Shown here: piece after piece, positions 14,980-24,059 of the stretch
Numbering within the stretch: position 1 is the stretch's first letter
Layout of the letters: the number at the start of each line of letters is the position of its first letter
Source: Chromera velia
Lineage: Eukaryota > Sar > Chromeraceae
Reading direction: 5' to 3'
Length of the DNA stretch: 53,568 bases
Assembly: GCA_018398765.1 (NCBI GenBank)
Contig: JAHBMJ010002097.1
Location: forward strand, 85,716-139,283
Notes under the pieces: generated by a model
The model's database searches: none
Told to the model about the DNA's origin: nothing
Seen by the model: only the letters and a program-made list of their open reading frames with translations
Made by a program: the position numbers and the translations under genes

Positions 14980-17169
14980 CTAAAAGAGGCAGAAGTTAGA
15001 GGCTGAGATGTTTCCGTTTGGATTTTGGAGTCGTCTCGCCGGAAAGCCTTTTTGTTTTTTCTCAGTTGACAGTGTACACAGACTAGGGAGGCAGCTGCAT
15101 CTCATGCACATCGAGCTTGAGTGAAGCAGACGCAGGGGACGCCTTGGAGCAAGTTGGCGTCAGTCTGTGCACATGCGAGGGGTATGCGTATCGAATATCT
15201 GATAGAAGTAGACACGAGGGTGTTTTGGCAGGAAGGTCACTGACCACAAAAACTTTCAGCAGGGTCACCTCGCAGATCCTGGCACAGAGAGAGCACGAGC
15301 AGACGGCGGGCGGAGCGCTCTTGGACTTTTCGATATTCATGCACGATCGACCGCGAGTATTTGACAAGTCTAGACGCATGATAGACGCATGTTCGCGCGC
15401 ATTCGCGCGTTCGCGCGTGAAGGTACGTAAGTGCGAGAGCTGGTGAAGTTTATGCAGCCTCGGACTCAGGCTCGGAGGCCGGGCAGCTCGGGAAAATCCG
15501 AGGCCCTAGCTGAGAAGTATTAAGAAAAACTAAGAAAAACAGTTTTCATTATTTTTCATTGCAGTTTTTGCGTATGCATGATGATTGTCATGGTCTTCTA
15601 CACACAATTAAAGTCTTTCTGATTAAAAGGGTAGCCTTTTTTCAATGAAAGAACTGAAGTGTTTCGAAGGTTCTGTCTTGCATCCCCTCTGTCTCTTTTC
15701 TCTCTCTTTTGATTGTCCAACCTGTTGTGAAGCCGCGATTGATCAGCTATATCAGGGTGATCGAAGTCACGCCTATTTTCGTCGCTGGTAGGCGTAGGAC
15801 AGAAAAAATTGACAAACTAGGCTAGATCCGCCTCTCATATATGGGGACGCGGCATGCATGAAAAAACCCCTAATCATCTTCTTCACACTAATTTAAATTA
15901 ATTACTTCTTTATTTAAGCTCAATCATCTACCTTCCTGTCACTATCGACTCTTAAACTGAGGCTGCAGAAGTTCAGAATAGTCTTCAACTTTGTTGCAGA
16001 AGTTCAGAGTGTGCTTTGAAATAAGGGGGTGCAGAACTTCGAAGGATGCTGCAGCTGAAGGCCGTAGAACGTCGACGCGACGAAGTCGCCGTGGCATAGC
16101 AACGTCAATGAGCGAGACGCGCTCGGCCCGAGCCACCTGCGATCGACGTATGCATAGATACACTCTGTATATATATATTCCGAGCCGTTCCGAGCATCTG
16201 TACGTACGTACACAAATTATTGACCACAGTGGATCATACCAGGATCTTTTGATCTGGTGTGACTTCATGACAGAGTCATTGTATAAACTCTTTTAGGGTT
16301 CCCATTCATTGCGAAATCTAAAGAGCTTCTGTATTTGAGAGCCAGACCTCTTTTTTAACTGTTTTGAATCCTTCCGCTTTCATCAGCTTATCTCCATTTT
16401 TTGTTTAGTTCTTTTTTCAAGTGCGCACCCAAGATATACCAAGATGGATAACGCTTCCTTCCAGCAGGTGGTATTTAGTGGTATTGCGAGGCATTAAAAC
16501 CGTTATTACGGCAGAAACTCATGGTCTTTAGCACGGTCTCAACTAATGTTGCTGTAAGAGAAGGCCCTTCAAATTTGAAATTTGAACATCATTCGTATTT
16601 TTGAGAATGAAGCCCTCGATAAGAGTGATAACGACATTTAAGTGGAATAATGTATGTAAGACAAAGACCTACAAGCTGTGGTTATACTGTGCTATTAAAC
16701 ACAAGTAAAGATTGACCTAACGCAGAATTTTGGAATATACTTAAACTTAATAGGTGAAAACCGTAGAACTTAATTAGGCTGAACTTGAATCTCCTAAAAA
16801 GTTTGAGTCAAAGTGATAAGGGGGTACAATCGCCTTCTTTTTCTGGCGCTTAATATACTTGGGCTAGCTTGGGAAGCCGCCAATCCCCCTGCTGTGTCAA
16901 ACATAGTAAAACATAGTCAAACAATATTAACCCCTTCTTTACTATACGCCGATTATCAATCATGCAATCAATCAAGCAATGGTTCCCTCTTATTCTAGCT
17001 CCCAATACATTGAACAATGATTGATCAATTAAAATTATTGATTAATCATACTCAACTAAAAATTAAACATTGATGATATTGCATGTGTTACATCAATTAA
17101 TTCATTTAAGTTAAAATATAAAATCTCAGACTCAATTATATTAATTTTGATCTCGATCGTTATTGCATG
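14980..17169. other. intergenic region without supported genes
   Basis: This is AT-rich with short overlapping frames. One minus-strand frame (15083-15379) is moderately protein-like near its end, but has no start or splice context I trust. A CGCG/TTCG-rich patch lies at 15390-15418 and a short tandem TGCAGAAGTTCAGA at 15964-16008. Confidence 0.45.
15801..15878 (-). repeat. dispersed repeat, inverted copy of 35416-35495
   Basis: The segment containing GATCCGCCTCTCATATATGG and GGACGCGGCATGCATG is the reverse complement of 35416-35495, with only a few differences over about 75 bases. No ends or target duplication could be defined. Confidence 0.75.
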
Positions 17170-17186
17170 CCGGGGGTGAGTGGGGT
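17170..17186 (+). repeat. 17-bp inverted motif, left copy
   Basis: CCGGGGGTGAGTGGGGT faces inward. Its inverted partner at 28056-28072 differs at one base. The pair flanks the transposon nest and may be the terminal repeats of the oldest, outermost element. Confidence 0.5.
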
Positions 17187-18121
17187 ACTCTACGGTCCCG
17201 CACTTCTAGTAGTTCTTACTAACCCTAGGTTAGATATAGGTACAGACTATTAAGTTTACTGTCAATCTAGCCTCTAAAAACCTTGTTTTAAGCTTTTTAC
17301 AACATGTTGATTCAAATTCCTAGGAGTTCCTTATACCTAGATGAGAGATTGATGTTGGTTCCCGACGATAAAGTCATGTCCGAGCTTTTGGTTCTCACGT
17401 TGATCAAAAAGCCTAGGAACTGGCTTTTAGGAACCATGAAAGAACCGGAAGGAACCGTCAAAAACCAATAAGAACTGACATTTTTCTGTAAAGAAATGCA
17501 TTTGAAAGAGGCTGTAGATGAGTTTACAACTGATTAAATGCAGACACAAGTCATGCCAGCTTGTGCTAGCTCGCTCTTATCTACAAACACGCTTCCATCG
17601 ATCCTCTTTGGCCCCCCCCCAGAAGATGGCTTCCCTCTTACCCAGTCTAAAGAAGTAAGCAGCACTAGTATCACTTAAGCACCAGGAGCGTCTCGGGCCA
17701 ATTGAGGGACTGAATTCTTTGTAGTTTCCCAGGCAGTTTCTAGTAACTTTCTACATAGTTCTTTGGTTCTTATACGGTTCCTACTGGTTTTTTAGGGTTC
17801 TTAATTACAATTCCATGGATCTTAAGGTTCCTGTTTAACTTTCTAGCAACTTTGGTATTCATATACTTAATTTAAGTCCTTTATGGTTCCTGTGGCAGCC
17901 TCAGTTCAGAGTGGTCAGGAACCGTATTTTAGGAACTTAGGAACCAAAATACTGGACACCTACTTTTTGTGTGAGAACTAGTGGGAACCGGTTAAAAACC
18001 AAGCTAAAACATATCACAATAGACTTTTCAGACATTATTTTATATTCTATTTGATCAATTTTCTTTTAGACAGAATCTGTTTATCACTTTTAATACTAGG
18101 AACCAAGTGGGCATTACTATG
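17187..18121. other. region dense in GGTTC/GGAACC words
   Basis: Many degenerate copies of GGTTCCT, TAGGTTC and their complement GGAACC occur in both orientations. The interior of the 1.1-kb element at 20567-21661 has a similar composition (AAGGTTCTATAAGG). The two may belong to the same repeat family. No gene is supported. Confidence 0.5.
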
Positions 18122-18559
18122 GGCCGCACACAGTGCGGCCCCATAGGGGGTGCGTTTTGCCCCCTTCTCTGCATAGCAGACCAGCGCTTTTCCGTAAAAA
18201 ACTCATTTTCATAATTGATAAAGAGTTAGAAGCTGAAACTTTGTATAAAAAGACGTTGTAACGATAGAAAAAGAACAATAGAACAGATTTTTTATATCAT
18301 TTCTAGAAACATAGGCTGTCTGACAAATTTTTTGATTTTGATGCCATTTTTTAACGGTTTTGAATAGTAAGAAAAACGGTATGAAACTTACAAAATTTAT
18401 ATGACAGCCTATATTTCTAGAAATAATATAAAAAGTCTGTTCTACAGTTCTTTTTCTATCGGTACAACGTCTTTTTACATAAAGTTTCAGCTTCTAACTC
18501 CTTACGAATTATGAGAACGAGTTTTTTGCGGAAATATGCCGCTTTAGGGGGGCAAAAAA
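18122..18559. mobile_element. foldback (long inverted repeat) element, split at its right end
   Basis: The left arm (about 18145-18330) and right arm (about 18391-18559, continuing at 28054-28060 beyond the LTR array) are reverse complements over roughly 150 bases. Shared segments include AGTTAGAAGCTGAAACTTT and GATAGAAAAAGAAC. The loop is about 60 bases. A perfect small palindrome (GGGCCGCAC, 3-base loop) lies at the left edge. There is no coding capacity. The arms have diverged by a few percent, so this is not an assembly mirror. Confidence 0.8.
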
Positions 18560-19064
18560 TGTGAAACTAGAAATACAGACAGTCACTGAGTGTGTACATG
18601 CAACGTGTGCATGACTGCTGTGAAGTGAAATGAATTCAATCTTCCAGTCAGTGTGTGGTGGTACCAGCAGACTGTATGGTATATGGAGCTAGATGTCGAG
18701 TGTTTGTCTGAAGGGCTTCCACCCAGAGCCACTGTGTACAGCTTCCTCACTATAGCCCTGTACTGTATGTGTTCCTTGATCACCAGTGCACCCCCTGAAA
18801 GACCCACATCCCAATCCATGCACCTGATGGAGCAACTTAGTCCGGCACCGCAGCTGGCCCACGTGCATACATGTACATCGATGCGTTATGCATGATCATG
18901 CATGCATGCAATTTGAGCAATAGATTCAGAGTCACAGAATTCGGTTGATTCACAACGAACAATCAGATGTTACAAAGACATACAGACTTACAGTCTTGTT
19001 AAGACAGGACCCGACTTTATGTAACTGAGCTAGCGGAGCCCAAAGGTAGCCTATCTAATTCACA
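18560..19064 (+). repeat. LTR A
   Basis: It begins TGTGAAACTAG and ends CTAATTCACA, giving the TG...CA ends and short inverted TGTGAA/TTCACA expected of an LTR. It carries a 12-base extra segment (CTAGATGTCGAG, near 18690) absent from LTRs B and C. Confidence 0.85.
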
Positions 19065-19065
19065 T

Positions 19066-19083
19066 TGGTGCTCCCAGGAGGGC
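19066..19083 (+). other. putative primer-binding site, unit 1
   Basis: TGGTGCTCCCAGGAGGGC starts one base after LTR A. Starting with TGG one or two bases from the LTR is the usual layout for pairing with a tRNA 3' CCA end. Which tRNA would prime is not determined. The unit 2 copy at 25993 has TGATG, a one-base change. Confidence 0.6.
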
Positions 19084-19129
19084 AGACGGTCCCACAGAAT
19101 TGGGGTTCTGCTTCATCTATGGGTCACAA

Positions 19130-19425
19130 AAAAGGCGATATTGCTAAATATCGTACAATATCGCTTTGTCCGACTATTGCTTGTACCTGATATCGCGATA
19201 TTTAGCAATATCAATATAGGTGCGATATTGTACGATATTAGGCGATATTTATAATATCGGGTAGGCGATATTATACGATATTAGGCGATATTTGTAATAT
19301 CGGGTAGGCGATATTGTATGATATTAAGCGATATAGACAATATCGGCCATGCAATATTGAACAATATTAAACGATGTTCATAATATCATGTACGTAGGCG
19401 ATATTATACAATATTTGCCGATATT
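19130..19425. repeat. left ATATCG-rich subterminal array
   Basis: Irregularly spaced CGATATT and AATATCG words occur in both orientations, with a partial period of about 55 bases (GGCGATATT...AATATCGGGTA repeated). Such arrays often serve as transposase-binding sites in TIR elements; here this is inference. Confidence 0.75.
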
Positions 19426-19436
19426 TATGAAAAAAT

Positions 19437-19716
19437 GAATGAATGAATGAATGAATGAAAGAAGGAAGACTAGGAAGAAGCCTGAGGAACTTGAAGGAAG
19501 GAAGGACTCGGAAGGAAGGAGTCCGACTCGGAAGGAAAGAAGGAAGGAAAAAAGGAAGGAAGGAAGGACTCGGAAGGAAAGAAGGAAGGAAAGAAGGAAG
19601 GAAGGAAGAAAGAAGGAAGAAAGGGAAGGAAGAAAGGGGAGGAAGAAAAGGGAGGAAGAAAGGGAAGGAAGAAAGGAAGGGAAGAAGGAAGGAAGGAAGG
19701 AAAGAAGGAAGAAATG
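19437..19716 (+). repeat. GAAT then GGAAG/GGAAA polypurine array
   Basis: A few GAAT units are followed by about 260 bases of polypurine with occasional GGACTCGG interruptions. A shorter related tract lies at 20023-20170. The complementary strand gives poly-Phe/Leu/Pro/Ser frames that are artefacts. Confidence 0.95.
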
Positions 19717-19775
19717 CCAGTGGAGAGAGAAGGATGCATTGTACAAAACCTAATTTAATTGTCAGAATTGCAGCT

Positions 19776-20022
19776 TCAAGTTGACCTAGGAACCACCCAT
19801 ACCCAGAGATTTGGTGGGGCTCCAGAGACAGAAACAGCCGCGGTGAAAAACTTGTATCTTCCCTTGGTTTCCTCGGTGACATCAGGCCCCCCTCTGACCA
19901 TTCCGAAGTCGTCCTGGCCCCCGTTAATAGCTCCAACCACAAACTCTTTCTCAGCAGTTCGGACCTTGCCATCCCTCTGTATAAAGGGCTCCACCAGGGA
20001 ATACTCTCCGACAAACACACGG
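19776..20022 (-). pseudogene. exon-like fragment inside the 4.9-kb element
   Basis: Between the two polypurine tracts the minus strand encodes about 80 residues of normal composition. The frame runs RVFVGEYSLVEPFIQRDGKV, then EKEFVVGAINGGQDDFGMVR, to YKFFTAAVSVSGAPPNLWVW and a stop. There is no start codon in the clean part, and a GTATGG donor-like site follows NLW. It could be one exon of an element-encoded protein or a captured host exon. The family is not recognised. Confidence 0.4.
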
Positions 20023-20163
20023 ATGAAAGGAAGGAAGTCTCTCAGGATGGAAGGAAGGAAGGAAGGCAGGAAGGAAGGAAAGAAGGAAGGAAGGAAGGAC
20101 GAAAGGGAAGGAAGGAGGAAAGGAAGCAAGAAAGGGAAGGAAGCAAGGAAGGAAGGAAGAGAG

Positions 20164-20566
20164 GAAGGTCTCACGAAAGAAAATGTTTGCCTCGCTGTTA
20201 TGTGGATGGGGAGAGAGGGAAAGAAAGAGAAACGTCGAGCTGGGGGAGGATATACTCACTGTTCGTACTGTGGAACCGATGAAAAGTCTCCTTTCTGTCA
20301 GTACAAGGGTCTGTCTTGCGAAAAAAAATGTTTGCCTTGCTGTTGTGTAGATGAAAAGAGAGGAAGAGAAAGAGAGACGTCGACCTGGGGGAGGATACAC
20401 TCACTGTTCGTGCTGCGGAACTGCTGAGAAGTCTCCTTTCTGTCAGCATAAGGGTCTGTCTTGTGAAGGAAAATGTTTGTCTCGCTGTTATGTGGATGGG
20501 GAGAGAGGAAACAAAAGAGAGACATCGACCTGGGGGAGGATACACTCAATGCTTGTGCTGCGGAAC
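20164..20566 (+). repeat. 145-bp minisatellite, left block
   Basis: Almost three units with a 145-base period, marked by TGGGGGAGGATACACTCA at 20241, 20386 and 20531. Units contain AAGTCTCCTTTCTGTCAG and AAAATGTTTGCC. Because 145 is not divisible by 3, each unit is read in a different frame, so the Cys-rich peptide visible in one frame is unlikely to be a real repeat protein. The array continues at 21662-21912. Confidence 0.85.
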
Positions 20567-21661
20567 CTAGGGTGTATCATTGCTTGTGGTTATATAAAAG
20601 TTCTAGCAAAGTTCTATACTAAGAACACTATTTTTCAACAAATAAAATCAAGTTTCTAAGAGTCAAAATGATTAAACAACTTCTTAAAAGCTTAAAAAAC
20701 ATGGTTTTGAATGTTTATAGTCAGGTTATGGTAGGTTATAGTAGGTTATAGACGTTTCGCTACCTAAGGTTCTAAGAAAAGTTCCTGAACCATCCGTTTC
20801 TGAAAACGTTTTCCTCAGAACCTGCCAGAACCTACTGAAACCACCTTAAACCGGCCTTTTCTTAATAAAAATATAATCAAACCGACCAGGAACGCTCGCA
20901 AACTGATGAGACAATCAGTGTTTTTGTCCTCTTTCACGTCCTAGCCGTCACCTCCCTCCCATCCCCCTCCCTTATTGCCTGAACTGTGAATAGCAGCCAC
21001 AGCCTAGAGCCACAACGTCACCCGGACTTTCGTTTAAAACTGTAGGATGAGGCCTGGATGACCGTGGATGACAAAGCTGAATGACAGCGGTGGCTATCTC
21101 TTTTTTTTTCCTTCTGCCTATTGTTTACCCCCTTCCCTTGCCCCCCTTCCCTTACTGAGTCTTTGGAGCATCAGCCGCAAGAGCAGCTCTACCCCCAGAC
21201 TTTCTTTTGGAAGCATTGCCCCCTGCAGGTGAAGTCTGAGCGGCAGCGGCACCACTCTGCTTCTTCTCTTTCAGATTAACTTTAAAAATGAAGTGGATGA
21301 AGAAAACTAGGAAGAAAACTATCGTTTATATAAGAAACTCAAACGTTAAAAAACGTTTTTATGCATTAGAACTCAGTAGAAGTAAAGTTATATAAGGTTC
21401 TATAAGGTTCTTTTAGGTTCTAAAAAAAGTTACTGAACCTAGGCTTTTATTTTTTTAGAACCTATAGTAGCAAAATGACTTTAAACCTCTATAACTTCGT
21501 GATAAAAGCAAACAATCACCCAGTTTATATTATGTATAAGGTTCTACTGGACTTAGAACCACATTCAACACACTTTTAAGAGTATACATCTTCTCTATCT
21601 TTGTTTAGGGGGGGGGTACAGACTAAATTTTATTATATTTTTTTAAAGTGATATAACCTAG
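20567..21661. mobile_element. 1.1-kb hAT-like non-autonomous element inside the minisatellite
   Basis: It is bounded by imperfect inverted repeats (CTAGGGTGTATCATTG left; CTAGGTTATATCACTT read inward from the right, 12 of 16 matching). It is flanked by 8-base direct repeats TGCGGAAC (20559-20566) and TACGGAAC (21662-21669), 7 of 8 matching. An 8-base duplication and a T/CAGGG-type end suggest the hAT superfamily; this is inference. The interior has many GGTTCT words and no transposase. Confidence 0.7.
21129..21290 (-). pseudogene. protein-like tail within the 1.1-kb element
   Basis: On the minus strand a frame reads KVNLKEKKQSGAAAAQTSPA and then GGNASKRKSGGRAALAADAP, followed by KTQ and a TAA. 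The composition is like a disordered basic protein tail. A similar but decayed copy lies at about 20930-21035. It may be the remains of a protein once carried by the element. No start codon or upstream body is visible. Confidence 0.3.
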
Positions 21662-21912
21662 TACGGAACTGCTGAGAAGTCTCCTTTCTGACAGTGTCAG
21701 TATAAGGGTCTGTCTTGCAAAGGAAAATGTTTGCGTCGCTGTTGTATGAATGGGGACAGAGGAAAAGAAAGAGAGATATTGAGCTGGGGGAGGATACACT
21801 CACTGCTTGTGCTACGGAACTGCCGAGAAGTCTCCTTTCTGTCAGCACAAGGGTCTGTCTCGCCAAGGAAAAATGTTCCCCGCTGTCGTACGGATGGCGG
21901 ATATCAAGAGAC
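21662..21912 (+). repeat. 145-bp minisatellite, right block
   Basis: Two more units, starting with the right target copy TACGGAACTGCTGAGAAG. The first contains a short extra segment near ACAGTGTC, so its spacing is about 150. Sequence continues the left block as if it was once uninterrupted. Confidence 0.8.
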
Positions 21913-23114
21913 GAAACGAAAGAGATGAGCACTCTACAAACACGACACACTAGGATGCGTAGCGCCAATGCTCCAAGCGACCTTCATTTTTGCCTCAAAG
22001 ACAGGTTGACAGGCCGACAGGAGAACTCTGGAAAAAGCCGTAACAAGGACACACTCTCAAAAATCAGTGGAGATGACGGAGGGAAAATCACAGCTGTACT
22101 GAGGCCAGTGTACTGTATGGGAAAGCGATGGAGCTCTGCAATATGCAATGGAAACATCTGAATCTCCAAACAGTTCAGAGCCAACTGAATCTTTTTGAAC
22201 TGATCGAAAGAACGCAGAGTTGTTGAGGCAGTTTTGCGATCGAATGCGATCGACGTACGTTTATAGCAGATGCATTAATTGAAACGAATTTCGGGAAATT
22301 CGGCCGTGGCCGGGGCCGGTGCGCATGCATGCAGTGGACCCCGCACGGGCCCGTACACGCATCATTGCATGAAGCTGATTTTTTTTTCTTTTTTTTTTTT
22401 GTATGAAGCTGATTGTCTGACTTTCATGCATACAGACTGTGCATGGCCTGTATATGGCCTGTTTCAATGGCTGGCTTCGCTATAGAAACAGACCGCTGGC
22501 TCTATATGGAAAGCTAGTAAACCAGCTTGGCAAAGACCTTCCCAGAAGCCTATCTTAATGTTGTAAAGGGCACAAATGGCAAGCCCGATCAAAGTGGAAC
22601 TAACCTTCGGCGACTTTTAGATTTCATATCGATAACCATTTGGAAAGGCCGTCTTCATGAGCGGTCTCGTGTTCCACACCGCTTCTGTCCACTTTTTTTT
22701 GCGTTTTTTTCTATCTGTTGAGTCAGGCTCTTCTATTGAGAAAACGAAGAATGACATTCGTGCACTCTAAAGCGACCTTGCCGCACGTTCAGAAAGTAGA
22801 CAAACATAAACTTTAAGTGGCCGAAAGTAGCGTTCTCGACATTGATCTTAGTAAGCTCCTGGCTCGTTTTCGCTCTCTCTGGCCTTTTCTGACGTCATCA
22901 AACCAAATAAAACCAATGGTCTCAGTATTGCTCAGAGCTATTCAGGGCACATGCATGTCTGTCTGCTAGGTCTGTCTTTGTGTGAATATATATGTGTCCA
23001 TATATATCTTCCGCACTCCGCGTTGCTCCCAATTAATTAAGTGGCTGCATCCCGCCCTGTTTGACTGATAGTGTTGAAGATCCCATAATTCATGGGGGGA
23101 GGAAGACAGTCAAA

Positions 23115-23157
<43 letters not shown>

Positions 23158-23689
23158 NNNNNNNGTCCCCCTGCCTCCCGGCCTCCCTCCCTCCCTTCAC
23201 CCGAAGTCTGCCCCAGCCCCCACCCCTCTCTCTCTGTCTTTGTCTCTCTGTTTTGTCTCTCTGTCTTTGTCTTTCTGTCTTTAAATTCTATCTCTTTCTC
23301 ATTCTGTTTCTCTTCTTCAGGCCTGCAGGAGAATTTCTTTAACTTGCTCCTTTTTGAGTGATATAAAAATTTGAGCCAGGTTTTTGACTTCCAAGTTTGT
23401 CTTACTGACTAGGTTGATGATCGCCGGATTCCTGCACAAACTTTCGGTACCAAGTAGATGAAGACTTCAATTGCTCAGAAACCAAGCAATCAAACTTAGG
23501 TCTGAACCAGTCCAAGGCCTTGAACACCTGGATTGCGGATCCGCGCAGCCGCTTTCGGTCTTTAGGTTAAGAGTCCTTTGCTAGTGTAACTGTTGAGCTC
23601 TTATCATACTTTATGAGGGCTAGAGAAGTAAGAAAGTGAATATGCAAAACTTGTATGTCGCCCATGGTAGAACACTATCATACAGTTAC
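21913..23689. other. interior of the 4.9-kb element without supported genes
   Basis: It contains a GC-rich patch (22300-22360), a CT microsatellite at 23117-23157 ending in a 7-base N gap (23158-23164), and pyrimidine-rich sequence to about 23330. Frames here are repeat-derived. Confidence 0.5.
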
Positions 23690-23980
23690 TAAATATCGCA
23701 GTGGACCCGATATCCGATATTTTAAAACATCGTTTATATTAAATATCGCGATATTACCGATATACGATATAGATAGAATTTAATATCGCGATATTGACGA
23801 TATATGAATGAATGAATGAATTGAATTGAGGCGGTTAAAGCCGGTGAGCCACTACTTAGGCTCTGGCCAACCACGGGGCATGATATGCATATGGCGATAT
23901 TTAGCAATATCGCATATCGGTACAAATATCGGGGCGATATTTGTATGATATTAGCAATATCAGGGTATCGCAATATCACT
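23690..23980. repeat. right ATATCG-rich subterminal array
   Basis: The mirror of the left subterminal array: AATATCGCGATATT words, TATCGGTACAAATATCGGGG and related motifs, interrupted at 23806-23880 by a GAAT run and unrelated sequence. Confidence 0.75.
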
Positions 23981-24059
23981 CTGACCCATAGATGCTGAAC
24001 AGAAACATTGAAGTCGATATCCCTCTCTACATAGCTCTCGACTGTTGCTTGATTTCGAT

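Larger units (their letters stand above)
19114..23994. mobile_element. 4.9-kb terminal-inverted-repeat element nested in unit 1
   Basis: The ends are a perfect 13-base inverted repeat: CATCTATGGGTCA at 19114-19126 and its complement at 23982-23994. Both subterminal regions (19130-19425 and 23690-23980) are dense in ATATCG/CGATAT words. Unit 2 of the LTR array has the uninterrupted sequence GGTTCTGCTTAAACAG at the equivalent place (about 26031-26046), which shows the insertion point. Flanking triplets are CTT and CTG, so any target duplication is imperfect. No transposase is recognisable inside, so it is probably non-autonomous. Confidence 0.8.

Noticed and set aside
15083-15379. Second copy of the protease C-terminus
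   Set aside because: The ending LKLDVHEMQLPP faintly resembles VELEMDCAECPP, but no other segment aligns, so homology cannot be supported.
18583-18819. Short frames in LTR A (and equivalents in LTRs B and C)
   Set aside because: The frames are not conserved in length among the three LTRs, and LTRs are not expected to code.
20198-20659. Cys-rich zinc-finger-like repeat protein
   Set aside because: The 145-base unit shifts frame at every repeat, so no continuous repeat protein can be encoded.
22279-22467. CpG-rich patch as a promoter or small RNA gene
   Set aside because: No paired stems with tRNA or snRNA features and no adjacent gene; it lies inside a transposon.
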